Shown here: piece after piece, positions 53,254-61,717 of the stretch | Layout of the letters: every line of letters starts with the position of its first letter | Numbering within the stretch: position 1 is the stretch's first letter | Origin: Motiliproteus sp036960175 | Lineage (GTDB): Bacteria > Pseudomonadota > Gammaproteobacteria > Pseudomonadales > Balneatricaceae | Direction of reading: 5' to 3' | NCBI GenBank assembly: GCA_036960175.1 | Contig: JBALWH010000010.1 | Coordinates: 44,651-108,650, forward strand | Length of the DNA: 64,000 bases | Notes under the pieces: generated by a model | Database searches by the model: none | What the model saw: only the letters and a program-made list of their open reading frames with translations | Told to the model about the DNA's origin: nothing | Position numbers and translations under genes: made by a program

Positions 53254-53973
53254 CTAGATCGGTTTCGAAGCGACTAGATTTACCAGCGTTTCTTCGCGCT
53301 CTGCGGGGGGTTGCATACCAAACCAGTTCTGCATAATGCCCAAGTCTTCTCTGCTCCACCATAAATAGGGATATGAGATGGATGTATCAGGTAGATCAAA
53401 CCCTGCGGCTTTGATCATGTGTAAATATTGATCAGCAGTTTTCTGTACATACATGGGATGGCGAAAGAGCAATTTTATTATCCATGAGTGGATATAGCGT
53501 CGTGTCGACTCTGCGAATAAAAGCACTCCGCCGGGTTTTAATACACGGAAGAATTCATCGATTGCCTTTTCTTGCTCAATCAAATGGTGAAATGTCTGAT
53601 GGCAAAAAAGTAGGTCGACGCTGTTATCCGGTAAGCGTAATGCAGAACTTGAACCTTGGATGAATTCCGCGTTTATACCTTCTTTTTCTGCTTCCTGTTG
53701 CGAATGAATAAGCATCTCGGGATCAATATCCATCCCTATGAGGCGTTGGGGCGAGAAGCGCTCATGTAGTTTTCTTAGTGAACGCCCGTACCCGCATCCA
53801 ACATCAACCACAACGTTGTAGGATTCCTGACGTTTGCTGATTAAGCGCTCAACATCTTTTATAGCACGTTCGAGCACCTGCTCAGTCCATGTGTTTGTTC
53901 TTAAAAACCATTTGCCAAACTCTGTTTCTGGCACATAAGGTTCATCGACGGCTCCGTCTGCCTTGTTCTTCAT
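53254..53973 (-). CDS. Class I SAM-dependent methyltransferase
   Basis: A 239-residue methyltransferase with the SAM loop VVVDVGCGYGRS near residue 55, acidic end of strand 2 (LIGMDIDPEML) and the DLLFCHQTFHHL and RVLKPGGVLLFAES motifs. It is convergent to the polyene operon and next to recA, so membership is by proximity. Aryl polyene clusters often contain such an enzyme, thought to methylate the aryl head group. It could also be an unrelated methyltransferase. Confidence 0.82.
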   Translation of the reverse strand: MKNKADGAVDEPYVPETEFGKWFLRTNTWTEQVLERAIKDVERLISKRQESYNVVVDVGCGYGRSLRKLHERFSPQRLIGMDIDPEMLIHSQQEAEKEGINAEFIQGSSSALRLPDNSVDLLFCHQTFHHLIEQEKAIDEFFRVLKPGGVLLFAESTRRYIHSWIIKLLFRHPMYVQKTADQYLHMIKAAGFDLPDTSISYPYLWWSREDLGIMQNWFGMQPPAEREETLVNLVASKPI

Positions 53974-54286
53974 TGAAATTCCAATTCCTGAATAGTTCGT
54001 GTGCTGATGCTCAAAGATGTTCCAATATTAAAACGCTGTCCATCCAATGCGCAATATTTATGATAATTCTCGCTAATGGCACTATAAGTACGTTTGCGCT
54101 ATGAGGTCGGAAATTATTAACTGATTGATTCGTTAGTAGGTTTTTTGGAATCGTTATTGAAAATAATGAAGCATTCAAAGCATGCTTGCGTTTCAAATTA
54201 ATTGTGAAATAATACTGAGCAAATATACAGTAGTTTTGGTTTGAGCATGATTATCCCAAGACCATATCTCAATCAGGGTGATAGCT
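53974..54286. other. Intergenic region between methyltransferase and recA
   Basis: About 310 bases between divergent genes, AT-rich towards recA. It holds the recA promoter and LexA box. cinA, usually found directly upstream of recA in relatives, is absent; no remnant of it was seen. Confidence 0.7.
54186..54230 (+). promoter_or_regulatory. recA promoter with LexA (SOS) box
   Basis: The LexA box is CTGAGCAAATATACAG at 54215-54230 (CTG-N10-CAG, within TACTG...CAGTA symmetry). The likely promoter is TTGCGT (54186-54191) and TAATAC (54210-54215) with 18 bases between, so the LexA site begins at the -10 element, as expected for direct repression of recA by LexA. Confidence 0.88.
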
Positions 54287-55327
54287 ATGAATGACAACAA
54301 AAAGAAGGCGCTGGCGGCGGCGCTGAGCCAGATCGAACGACAGTTCGGAAAGGGCGCGGTTATGCTGATGGGTGACCAGCCTCGCGAGGCGATGCCTGTC
54401 GTATCAACGGGTTCTCTGGGGCTGGATATCGCCTTAGGCATTGGTGGTCTGCCGTTTGGTCGAATTGTTGAAATCTACGGCCCTGAATCATCCGGTAAAA
54501 CCACGCTGACCCTGCAGGTGATCGCCGAAGCTCAGAAGCTGGGTAAGACCTGTGCCTTCGTCGATGCCGAGCATGCATTGGATCCAATTTATGCAGAAAA
54601 GTTGGGCGTTAATCTAGACGATATGCTGGTTTCTCAGCCTGATACGGGTGAACAGGCGCTGGAAATTACGGACATGCTAGTGCGTTCCAACGCTGTTGAT
54701 GTGGTCGTTATCGACTCCGTTGCAGCACTTACGCCTAGGGCGGAAATTGAAGGGGATATGGGTGATACTCATGTTGGTCTTCAGGCGCGCTTGATGTCAC
54801 AAGCACTGCGTAAGATTACCGGTAATGTTAAGAATGCGAACTGTCTGGTTATTTTTATCAACCAGATTCGGATGAAGATTGGTGTGATGTTTGGATCGCC
54901 TGAGACCACGACTGGTGGTAACGCTCTGAAGTTCTACTCATCGGTGCGTTTGGATATTCGTCGTACCGGGGCGGTTAAGCAGGGCGATGAAGTGGTCGGT
55001 AACGAAACTCGGGTGAAGGTGGTTAAGAATAAAGTCTCGCCGCCATTCAAACAGGCGGAGTTTCAGATCTATTATGGCAAGGGCATCTATCAGATGGGTG
55101 AGGTCATTGACCTTGGCGTGAAACAAGGATTGGTGGATAAATCTGGCGCTTGGTATGCCTATAAAGGTAGCAAGATCGGTCAGGGTAAGGCTAATGCTGC
55201 AGTCTATCTGGAGGAGCATCCTGAAATTGCTCAGGAAATAGAGTCCCAAATTCGTGATCAGCTGCTCAATATTGCCCTGCCTGAGAAACCTGCTGTTAAG
55301 GAAAAAGCTGAAGAGCTGAATTTCTGA
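54287..55327 (+). CDS. recA: Recombinase RecA
   Basis: A 346-residue recombinase. Walker A GPESSGKT is at residues 65-72, Walker B in VVVIDSVAAL, and the DNA-binding loop regions near QALRKITGNVKNANC and INQIRMKIGVMFGSPETT are intact. It forms filaments on single-stranded DNA for recombination and triggers LexA self-cleavage. ATG 54287 is preferred to GTG 54278 because it gives MNDNKKKALA. It is followed by a terminator and no recX. Confidence 0.98.
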   Translation: MNDNKKKALAAALSQIERQFGKGAVMLMGDQPREAMPVVSTGSLGLDIALGIGGLPFGRIVEIYGPESSGKTTLTLQVIAEAQKLGKTCAFVDAEHALDPIYAEKLGVNLDDMLVSQPDTGEQALEITDMLVRSNAVDVVVIDSVAALTPRAEIEGDMGDTHVGLQARLMSQALRKITGNVKNANCLVIFINQIRMKIGVMFGSPETTTGGNALKFYSSVRLDIRRTGAVKQGDEVVGNETRVKVVKNKVSPPFKQAEFQIYYGKGIYQMGEVIDLGVKQGLVDKSGAWYAYKGSKIGQGKANAAVYLEEHPEIAQEIESQIRDQLLNIALPEKPAVKEKAEELNF

Positions 55328-55353
55328 TTAGGTTTCTAGGTTTCTAGGTTTAG

Positions 55354-55382
55354 AAAAGCGACTCATAGTGGTCGCTTTTTTT
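55354..55382 (+). terminator. Intrinsic terminator after recA
   Basis: AAAAGCGAC (55354-55362) pairs with GTCGCTTTT (55371-55379), 8-base loop, T-run to 55382. Just before it, an 8-base unit GGTTTCTA is repeated about 2.5 times (55331-55352). Confidence 0.92.
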
Positions 55383-55458
55383 ATGTGTGGTAGTAAATTG
55401 GTAGTCATAGCAGAAAGGATTTATCATAGCGCCAATTGATTAAGGAATTTGTATAACA

Positions 55459-56283
55459 ATGACCGATAAGCTCCAAGAATCAGAGTCCCAAGAAACGCCC
55501 TCCTCGGATCAGCATCAGGAGTCAGAGGCAGCAGACGCCGGCGCTAAACAACAAAAGAGTAGTACGGGAACCAAGCCCCATCGTGGGATTTATCTACTAC
55601 CGAATTTGTTTACATCGGCCGCACTTTTCTCCGGATTCTACGCGGTTATTGCCGGCATGAATGGCCATTTCGAAAAGGCAGCGATAGCTATTTTCGTGGC
55701 GATGGTACTTGATGGCTTGGATGGGCGAGTCGCTCGTATGACTAACACCCAGAGCGAGTTCGGCGCGCAGTATGATAGTTTGGCGGACATGGTTTCCTTC
55801 GGTGTTGCGCCTGCACTGGTGGCCTTTTCCTGGTCTCTTAGTAGTGCCGGAAAACTGGGTTGGTGTGCGGCGTTCATTTATGTCGCAGGGGCTGCTCTGC
55901 GCCTAGCCCGATTTAATACCCAAATAGGTAGTGTCGATAAGCGCTTTTTCGTTGGCTTGCCTAGCCCTGCCGCTGCAGCGTTAGTTGCGGGAATGGTCTG
56001 GGTCGGGGCTGAATATGACTTGGATACCAGTACTTATGTATTCGCCGTGGCTATGTTGGTTGCAGCCAGTGGCATCTTGATGGTTAGTAATATCTATTAC
56101 CACAGTTTTAAAGATGTTGATTTCAAGGGCAAGGTTCCCTTTGTTTCTCTTTTATTAGTGATATTGGTATTTGCCATTATCTCAATTGATCCTGCCACAC
56201 TGCTTTGGCTTATCTTCCTTATTTATGCCTGCTCAGGGCCGGTTCAGGCCCTGATTCGACTGCGTCGCCGCAAGCAAAGCTGA
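55459..56283 (+). CDS. pssA: CDP-diacylglycerol--serine O-phosphatidyltransferase
   Basis: A 274-residue membrane enzyme of the CDP-alcohol phosphatidyltransferase family. The full signature D-G-x2-A-R-x8-G-x3-D-x3-D is visible at DGRVARMTNTQSEFGAQY followed by DSLAD. About 45 hydrophilic, Gln/Glu/Ser-rich residues precede the first membrane helix. It makes phosphatidylserine, precursor of phosphatidylethanolamine, using the CDP-diacylglycerol made by CdsA. Confidence 0.92.
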   Translation: MTDKLQESESQETPSSDQHQESEAADAGAKQQKSSTGTKPHRGIYLLPNLFTSAALFSGFYAVIAGMNGHFEKAAIAIFVAMVLDGLDGRVARMTNTQSEFGAQYDSLADMVSFGVAPALVAFSWSLSSAGKLGWCAAFIYVAGAALRLARFNTQIGSVDKRFFVGLPSPAAAALVAGMVWVGAEYDLDTSTYVFAVAMLVAASGILMVSNIYYHSFKDVDFKGKVPFVSLLLVILVFAIISIDPATLLWLIFLIYACSGPVQALIRLRRRKQS

Positions 56284-56387
56284 GTGGGCTAACAGCTCCG
56301 GAGCCCCTGTTTGGGAACCCGGAGCCAACCTTTCTGTCTGCATAATCTAGACTGTAAATCGTTATAGTGGCGTAAAACAGGTGATAT

Positions 56388-57407
56388 ATGCTGATTAGGC
56401 AAAGCCCAGATATTCTTTCGTCCGAGATTACTTCGGAGTCAACCTATCTAAACCGTAGATCTTTCATCGGTAAAACCGTCTCTCTTGCGACGATGGTATC
56501 GTTAGCAGGGTTAAATTCTGCTTTAGCAGTGGCTGGTTATAACTATCCAATAAAGGAAGGGGTTCCTACCTATACCGGCCCGCAATGGCTAGAAAAGAAA
56601 ATTGTTGATCTTACCGATAGCGGATTTTCCAGCAGTGAAGAACTGACGCCTTATCTGGATGTCATTCGCTATAACAACTTCTATGAGTTTGGTCCGGATA
56701 AAAACCACCCTGCACGCAGGGCTCAGGAATTTATCTCTGATCCCTGGTCGCTTGAAATTGCTGGTGAGGCGGAAAAGACCGGTGTTTTTCATCTAGAAGA
56801 TATCGTCAATCCCTATGGGTTGGAAGATCGGATCTATCGGCTACGTTGTGTCGAGGCCTGGTCAATGGTGGTGCCTTGGGTGGGTTTCCCGTTAGCGGAG
56901 TTGTTAAAACGCTTTAAGCCTACGTCGAAAGCCAAGTATGTGGAGTTCACCACATTGGTGGACAAGTCACAGATGCCTGGGCAAGCGTCTTCCTTTAGTA
57001 CTATTGATTGGCCCTATGTGGAAGCCTTAAGCATTGATGAGGCTATGCATCCGCTGACCTTGCTGGCAGTGGGACTGTACGGGCGCATGCTGCCGCCACA
57101 GAATGGTGCGCCATTGCGTCTGGTAGTGCCCTGGAAATACGGTTTTAAAAGTATAAAGTCAATCGTCAAAATTCGCTTTACAGAGCATCAGCCTAAAAAT
57201 ACCTGGCAGTTGATTGCACCACGGGAATACGGATTTTATGCCAATGTTAATCCGGGTGTTGATCACCCGCGCTGGAGTCAGAAAATTGAGCGGCGCCTGC
57301 CGAATACTTTATTTGACCGAAATACTCGAGAGACGCAAATGTTCAACGGTTATGGGGAGCAGGTAGCCAGTCTATATGCAGGTATGGACCTGACCAAGTG
57401 GTTCTAG
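56388..57407 (+). CDS. msrP: Periplasmic methionine sulfoxide reductase, catalytic subunit MsrP (YedY)
   Basis: A 339-residue molybdopterin oxidoreductase. A twin-arginine signal (NRRSFIGK, Arg23-Arg24) sends it folded to the periplasm, and the molybdenum-ligand Cys154 lies in YRLRCVEAWSM. It repairs oxidised Met in envelope proteins. The partner msrQ follows with a 10-base overlap. Confidence 0.94.
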   Translation: MLIRQSPDILSSEITSESTYLNRRSFIGKTVSLATMVSLAGLNSALAVAGYNYPIKEGVPTYTGPQWLEKKIVDLTDSGFSSSEELTPYLDVIRYNNFYEFGPDKNHPARRAQEFISDPWSLEIAGEAEKTGVFHLEDIVNPYGLEDRIYRLRCVEAWSMVVPWVGFPLAELLKRFKPTSKAKYVEFTTLVDKSQMPGQASSFSTIDWPYVEALSIDEAMHPLTLLAVGLYGRMLPPQNGAPLRLVVPWKYGFKSIKSIVKIRFTEHQPKNTWQLIAPREYGFYANVNPGVDHPRWSQKIERRLPNTLFDRNTRETQMFNGYGEQVASLYAGMDLTKWF

Positions 57408-58012
57408 CTCGTAGATATTCTCAGATGCTGCTTTGGTGGTCGATGTTTCTCTCTTGTCTGCTGCCACTTGCTTGGCTGATCTATCGGGTGGTTAGCAATG
57501 ATCTGGGAAGCGACCCTGCCCAGGAGTTGGTGCAGAGTACTGGTGAATGGGGACTTCGATTCTTGTGGTTAACTCTGGCGGTAACACCGCTGAGAGTCTG
57601 GCTGAAATGGAAGTGGTTGCAGTCGTTTCGGCGTATGTTGGGCCTATATTGCTTGTTTTATGCCACTATCCACTTGTTTACATTTATTACTTTGATTCTG
57701 GAATGGCAGTGGGGTCGGCTTTATTCTGAGTTTCTTGAGCGCCCTTATATATCAGTTGGAGTCACGGCTTATTTGCTGTTGCTTCCCTTAGGGGTGACAT
57801 CCTTAAAGACAATTATGCGTCGCATGGGTAAGCGCTGGGGGCAGCTGCATCGGTCGATTTATATCGTCGCTATTTTGGCGTTCGTACATCTGTTCTGGCA
57901 AGTTCGTTCCGATTATCTAGAAGCGGTCGTTTACGGAACCATCCTCATGTCACTGTTTATGTTGCGATTAATCTGGCGTTGGCCGCAGTACTTTAGGAGG
58001 GTGAACAGTTGA
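57398..58012 (+). CDS. msrQ: Heme-binding membrane subunit MsrQ (YedZ)
   Basis: A 204-residue integral membrane b-heme protein of the ferric-reductase-like family with about six helices. His residues in ATIHLFTF, KRWGQLHRSIY and AFVHLFWQVR fit heme ligands. It passes electrons from the quinone pool to MsrP. GTG 57398 overlaps msrP; ATG 57425 is a possible start too. Confidence 0.92.
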   Translation: MVLARRYSQMLLWWSMFLSCLLPLAWLIYRVVSNDLGSDPAQELVQSTGEWGLRFLWLTLAVTPLRVWLKWKWLQSFRRMLGLYCLFYATIHLFTFITLILEWQWGRLYSEFLERPYISVGVTAYLLLLPLGVTSLKTIMRRMGKRWGQLHRSIYIVAILAFVHLFWQVRSDYLEAVVYGTILMSLFMLRLIWRWPQYFRRVNS

Positions 58013-58127
58013 TGAATAGATATCCAGGCTACTGTCTAATCCTGAGTAATGTACTAGGCTTTTATGATGTTATGCAGCGTTGATTGATTGGCGCTACCAT
58101 TCTGGGGTGAGTGTCGGAGGATAGTTG

Positions 58128-58733
58128 ATGATTGTCGAGCATGTATTAGGGGTGATTTATCACCCGAACGAAGAATGGAAATCCATTAAAGAGGAGCATT
58201 TCAGCACGTTAAAATGCTATACGTCACACCTCTTATATCTGGCTGCGATACCTCCCATTGCCGCATTTATCGGCACTACTCAGATGGGCTGGAGTATCGG
58301 TGGCGGCAACTTCGTCCTCCTCACTGCCTCAAGCGCACTACCCATAGCCATTGCGTTCTATTTTGCGCTTTTATCCGGTGTTGCGGTTATGGGAAGGTTT
58401 ATACATTGGATGGAGCGGACTTATGGTTCTGACTCCAGCCTGGATGATTGTATGGTGTTGGCTACGTTTACGGCAACGCCGATGTTTATCGCCGGTTTAT
58501 CGGCGCTTATACCGATACTTTGGGTCGATGTGTTGATCGGAATGGTGGGGCTGGCCTTTACCATTCGGTTGCTGTACACCGGCGTACCGGTGGTGATGGA
58601 TATTCCGGAAGAACAGGGGTTTATTTTTTCGACCTCCATTATGACGGTTGGACTGGTCATGCTGGTAGGGATGCTGGCGGTTACCGCAGTACTATGGGGA
58701 ACAGTCATGGGGCCGACGTTTACCGGCTTATAA
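58128..58733 (+). CDS. YIP1-family inner membrane protein
   Basis: A 201-residue protein with about five hydrophobic segments and the N-terminal pattern LGVIYHPNEEWKSI typical of bacterial YIP1-domain proteins. Function is unknown. ATG 58128 with GGAGG 7 bases upstream was chosen over TTG 58125. It stands alone, followed by a bidirectional terminator. Confidence 0.78.
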   Translation: MIVEHVLGVIYHPNEEWKSIKEEHFSTLKCYTSHLLYLAAIPPIAAFIGTTQMGWSIGGGNFVLLTASSALPIAIAFYFALLSGVAVMGRFIHWMERTYGSDSSLDDCMVLATFTATPMFIAGLSALIPILWVDVLIGMVGLAFTIRLLYTGVPVVMDIPEEQGFIFSTSIMTVGLVMLVGMLAVTAVLWGTVMGPTFTGL

Positions 58734-58752
58734 ATGCTATATTCTGAGCAAG

Positions 58753-58777
58753 AAAAAGGGGCTTAAGCCCCTTTTTT
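58753..58777. terminator. Bidirectional intrinsic terminator
   Basis: A near-perfect palindrome: AAAAAGGGGC pairs with GCCCCTTTTT around a TTAA centre, with T-runs on both strands. It serves the YIP1 gene (+) and the convergent 2-oxoacid oxidoreductase operon (-). Confidence 0.92.
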
Positions 58778-58800
58778 GTAGCCAGTGACAGTATCGCGAG

Positions 58801-59856
58801 TTAGCGGAAGCTGTCGTTGATCACCTGTAACACATCGTTGCCTGGGCAAAGAGCGCTTTCAGTTAAGGTGTTCAAAGGCTTGTCAGTGGTATCAAGCACT
58901 GCGTGTAGGTCTTCGGCCGCTGGGTCCAGATAAAGTAAACCAGTCAGAATTTCACCGTTAGCCTTGCACTGTTCAATCGCAGATATCGCCTCTTGGCGGT
59001 TTTCTGGGTTATAGCTGTCGGCAACGTTTTGCAGTCGGATGATTGATCCGTCATGCAGGCAGATCTCACGACAGGTTTTACCTATAGGGCATGAGCTAAC
59101 GATCTCTTCCTTAACCGGAACAAAATCCGTGACCGACGCGGTCTGGATATGATCCCGAACGTGATCGTAGCTCTTGGTAGATCCAGCATGGTTGTTAAAG
59201 GTCACACAGGGAGAAATAACGTCGATAAAGGCGAAGCCTCGATGACTTAACGCCGCTTTGACCAATGGAACCAGCTGGTTTTTGTCACCGGAAAAGCTGC
59301 GTGCAACAAAGGTGGCGCCCAATTGCAATGCCATGGTTGCTAGATCAAAGCCTTCCAATAAGTTCTCTTCTCCGCCTTTGCTCTTGGAGCCGCGGTCAGA
59401 GGTGGCAGAGGTTTGTCCTTTAGTCAGACCGTAGACTCCGTTGTTAGCAACCAGGTAGAGCATGTTGAGGCGACGACGTACAACATGAGCGAACTGACCA
59501 AGGCCGATGGCAGCCGTATCACCATCACCGGACATGCCGATATAGGTCAACTCCTTATTGGCCATGTTGGCGCCAGTCGCAATGGATGGCATGCGACCAT
59601 GCACGGAGTTAAAGCCGTGGGCTTTATTCAGGAAGTAAGTCGGTGCCTTGGAAGAACAGCCGATACCTGACAGTTTGGCAATGCGATGAGGAGGCAGTGA
59701 CAATTCGTGACAGGCTTGAATGATAGCCGCTCCAATAGAATCATGACCGCAGCCGGCGCAAAGCGTAGACAGCGGGCCTTCGTATGACTGTTGAGTCAAG
59801 CCAAGGTCGTTGAGCGCCAGATTAGGATGGCGAAATGTAGATTTTTGATAACTCAT
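58801..59856 (-). CDS. 2-oxoacid:ferredoxin oxidoreductase, beta (TPP) subunit
   Basis: A 351-residue thiamine diphosphate subunit. CAGCGH (33-38) and Cys67 supply iron-sulfur ligands, and GDGDTAAIGLG (from residue 110) with ANNGVYGLTKGQ binds TPP and Mg. With the alpha subunit it oxidises a 2-oxoacid, likely 2-oxoglutarate, to the acyl-CoA and passes electrons to ferredoxin. It lies 3 bases after the alpha gene. Substrate is not proved by sequence. Confidence 0.88.
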   Translation of the reverse strand: MSYQKSTFRHPNLALNDLGLTQQSYEGPLSTLCAGCGHDSIGAAIIQACHELSLPPHRIAKLSGIGCSSKAPTYFLNKAHGFNSVHGRMPSIATGANMANKELTYIGMSGDGDTAAIGLGQFAHVVRRRLNMLYLVANNGVYGLTKGQTSATSDRGSKSKGGEENLLEGFDLATMALQLGATFVARSFSGDKNQLVPLVKAALSHRGFAFIDVISPCVTFNNHAGSTKSYDHVRDHIQTASVTDFVPVKEEIVSSCPIGKTCREICLHDGSIIRLQNVADSYNPENRQEAISAIEQCKANGEILTGLLYLDPAAEDLHAVLDTTDKPLNTLTESALCPGNDVLQVINDSFR

Positions 59857-59859
59857 AGC

Positions 59860-61707
59860 TTATCTGCTCACCGCTTTCCGAGTTGATTTTTTTGTAGAGG
59901 GGTTAGCTAGATGCTCCTCTACCTGAGTACTGATAAAGTGCGCAGTAATTGGTAGTCCATCGTAATGCAGTACCTTCACCAGTCGCTTCGGATCAATTTC
60001 AAGTTCGTTGACTAGCAGCGTACGTAGTTGTCCGTCCCGGTTCTGTTCAATGACAAACAAATCCTGATGAGACTCGATAAACTCTTCGACTTCTTCTCCA
60101 AAGGGAAAGGCTCGGATGCGCAGGGTATCGACCTTGATCTCTTTTTTTGCCAGCAGGTCCAGAGTTTCCTGAATCGCAGCAGAGGTTGTGCCGTAGTAGA
60201 TGAGGCCTGCTTTATTGGGCTTGTTACCCTGGCCGACAATGGCTGGCGGTACTGATTTTGAGGCAGTGTTGAATTTGTGGTTAAGGCGATCGACGTTATC
60301 CACATAGACATCACCCTGTTCGCTGTAGATCGCATAGCGGTCTCTAGAGGTTCCACGGGTAAAGAAGGCCCCTTTCTGAGGGTGGGTGCCGGGATAGGTG
60401 CGATAGCAAATACCATCACCATCGACATCCAGATAGCGACCAAACCTTTCGATTTCATCCAGCTGCTCAGCGTTGAGTACCTTGCCGCGGTCATAACGAT
60501 GGTCATCGTCCCAGTCGAGTGCTTCACTCATATGGTCATTCATGCCTAGATCCAGGTCGCTCATTACGATGACAGGAGTCTGCAGTTTTTCGGCCAGCTC
60601 GAATGCTTCGGCGGTCTGATCAAAACACTCTTTTGGCGACTCTGGGAAAAGCAGCACGTGTTTGGTATCACCGTGGGAAGCGTAGGCACAGGCCAATACG
60701 TCGGGTTGCTGGGTTCGGGTGGGCATGCCGGTGGATGGGCCTGCACGCTGAACGTTGACCAGTACGATAGGGACTTCGGCGAAATAGGCTAGGCCAAGGA
60801 ACTCGGTCATTAGTGAAATGCCGGGGCCACTGGTTGCAGTAAAAGCGCGGGCACCGTTCCAGGCGGCACCAATAGCAACACCGATGGCTGCTAGCTCATC
60901 TTCTGCCTGTACCGCAGCGAAGTTTTTCTTGCCAGTGGCGGGATCAATTCGCAGACGGTTGCTGTATTTGATGAAATTTTCGATGACGGACGTCGATGGG
61001 GTTATTGGATACCAACCCACAACGCTGGCACCGCCGTAAACGGCGCCTAGAGCGCTCGCGGTATTACCATCGATCATGATGCGGTTGTTAACCTTATCAG
61101 AACGTTTTACGCTAATCTTTAGCGGGCATTCATACATCGCAGTGGCTGTTTTATGGCCCAACTCTAAGGCATAGATATTAGGGATGATCAGTTTCTCTTT
61201 GCCTTTGAACTGATCTTTGACCATGTCCTTGAGGACATCGAATTCGATGTCTAAGAAGGCCGCTAGTGCGCCAACATAGATAACGTTCTTAAACAGCTGG
61301 CGTTGACGAGGATCTTCATATTCGCGCAGGCAGATCTCGGAGATCGGGATGCCGATGATGTTGATATCCTTGCGGATCAGCTGTGGGTCTAATTCTCGAG
61401 TGGAATCATAGAAAAAGTAACCACCCGGTAGAACATTGCGCATATCCTGAGCAAGGGTCTGACCGTTCATGGCGACTACAAAATCTGCACCGCCACCACG
61501 GCGTCCTAGGTAGCCCTTTTCACTCACCCGCACTTCATACCAAGTAGGCATGCCTTGGATGTTGGAAGGGAAGATGTTCCGAGGGCTGACAGGGATGCCC
61601 ATGCGGAATAGAGATTTTGCGAACATCAGGTTGGCACTGGCGGAACCGGTACCGTTGACGTTGGCAAAACGAATAACAAATTCGTTAACTGACTTGATAT
61701 TTTGCAT
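59860..61707 (-). CDS. 2-oxoacid:ferredoxin oxidoreductase, fused gamma-alpha subunit
   Basis: A 615-residue protein. The N-terminal ~190 residues are the gamma domain (IRFANVNGTGSASANLMF), followed by the alpha pyrimidine-binding part with GWYPITPSTSVIE near residue 230, ATSGPGISLMTEFLGLA near 295 and the TRTQQPD segment. Gamma-alpha fusions like this are typical of KorA-type 2-oxoglutarate enzymes. Co-transcribed with its neighbours (gaps of 10 and 3 bases). Confidence 0.88.
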   Translation of the reverse strand: MQNIKSVNEFVIRFANVNGTGSASANLMFAKSLFRMGIPVSPRNIFPSNIQGMPTWYEVRVSEKGYLGRRGGGADFVVAMNGQTLAQDMRNVLPGGYFFYDSTRELDPQLIRKDINIIGIPISEICLREYEDPRQRQLFKNVIYVGALAAFLDIEFDVLKDMVKDQFKGKEKLIIPNIYALELGHKTATAMYECPLKISVKRSDKVNNRIMIDGNTASALGAVYGGASVVGWYPITPSTSVIENFIKYSNRLRIDPATGKKNFAAVQAEDELAAIGVAIGAAWNGARAFTATSGPGISLMTEFLGLAYFAEVPIVLVNVQRAGPSTGMPTRTQQPDVLACAYASHGDTKHVLLFPESPKECFDQTAEAFELAEKLQTPVIVMSDLDLGMNDHMSEALDWDDDHRYDRGKVLNAEQLDEIERFGRYLDVDGDGICYRTYPGTHPQKGAFFTRGTSRDRYAIYSEQGDVYVDNVDRLNHKFNTASKSVPPAIVGQGNKPNKAGLIYYGTTSAAIQETLDLLAKKEIKVDTLRIRAFPFGEEVEEFIESHQDLFVIEQNRDGQLRTLLVNELEIDPKRLVKVLHYDGLPITAHFISTQVEEHLANPSTKKSTRKAVSR

Positions 61708-61717
61708 CGTTACTCAC

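Noticed and set aside
54011..54196. Small reverse-strand frame upstream of recA as a cinA remnant
   Set aside because: The translated sequence shows no CinA features; it is AT-rich intergenic DNA.
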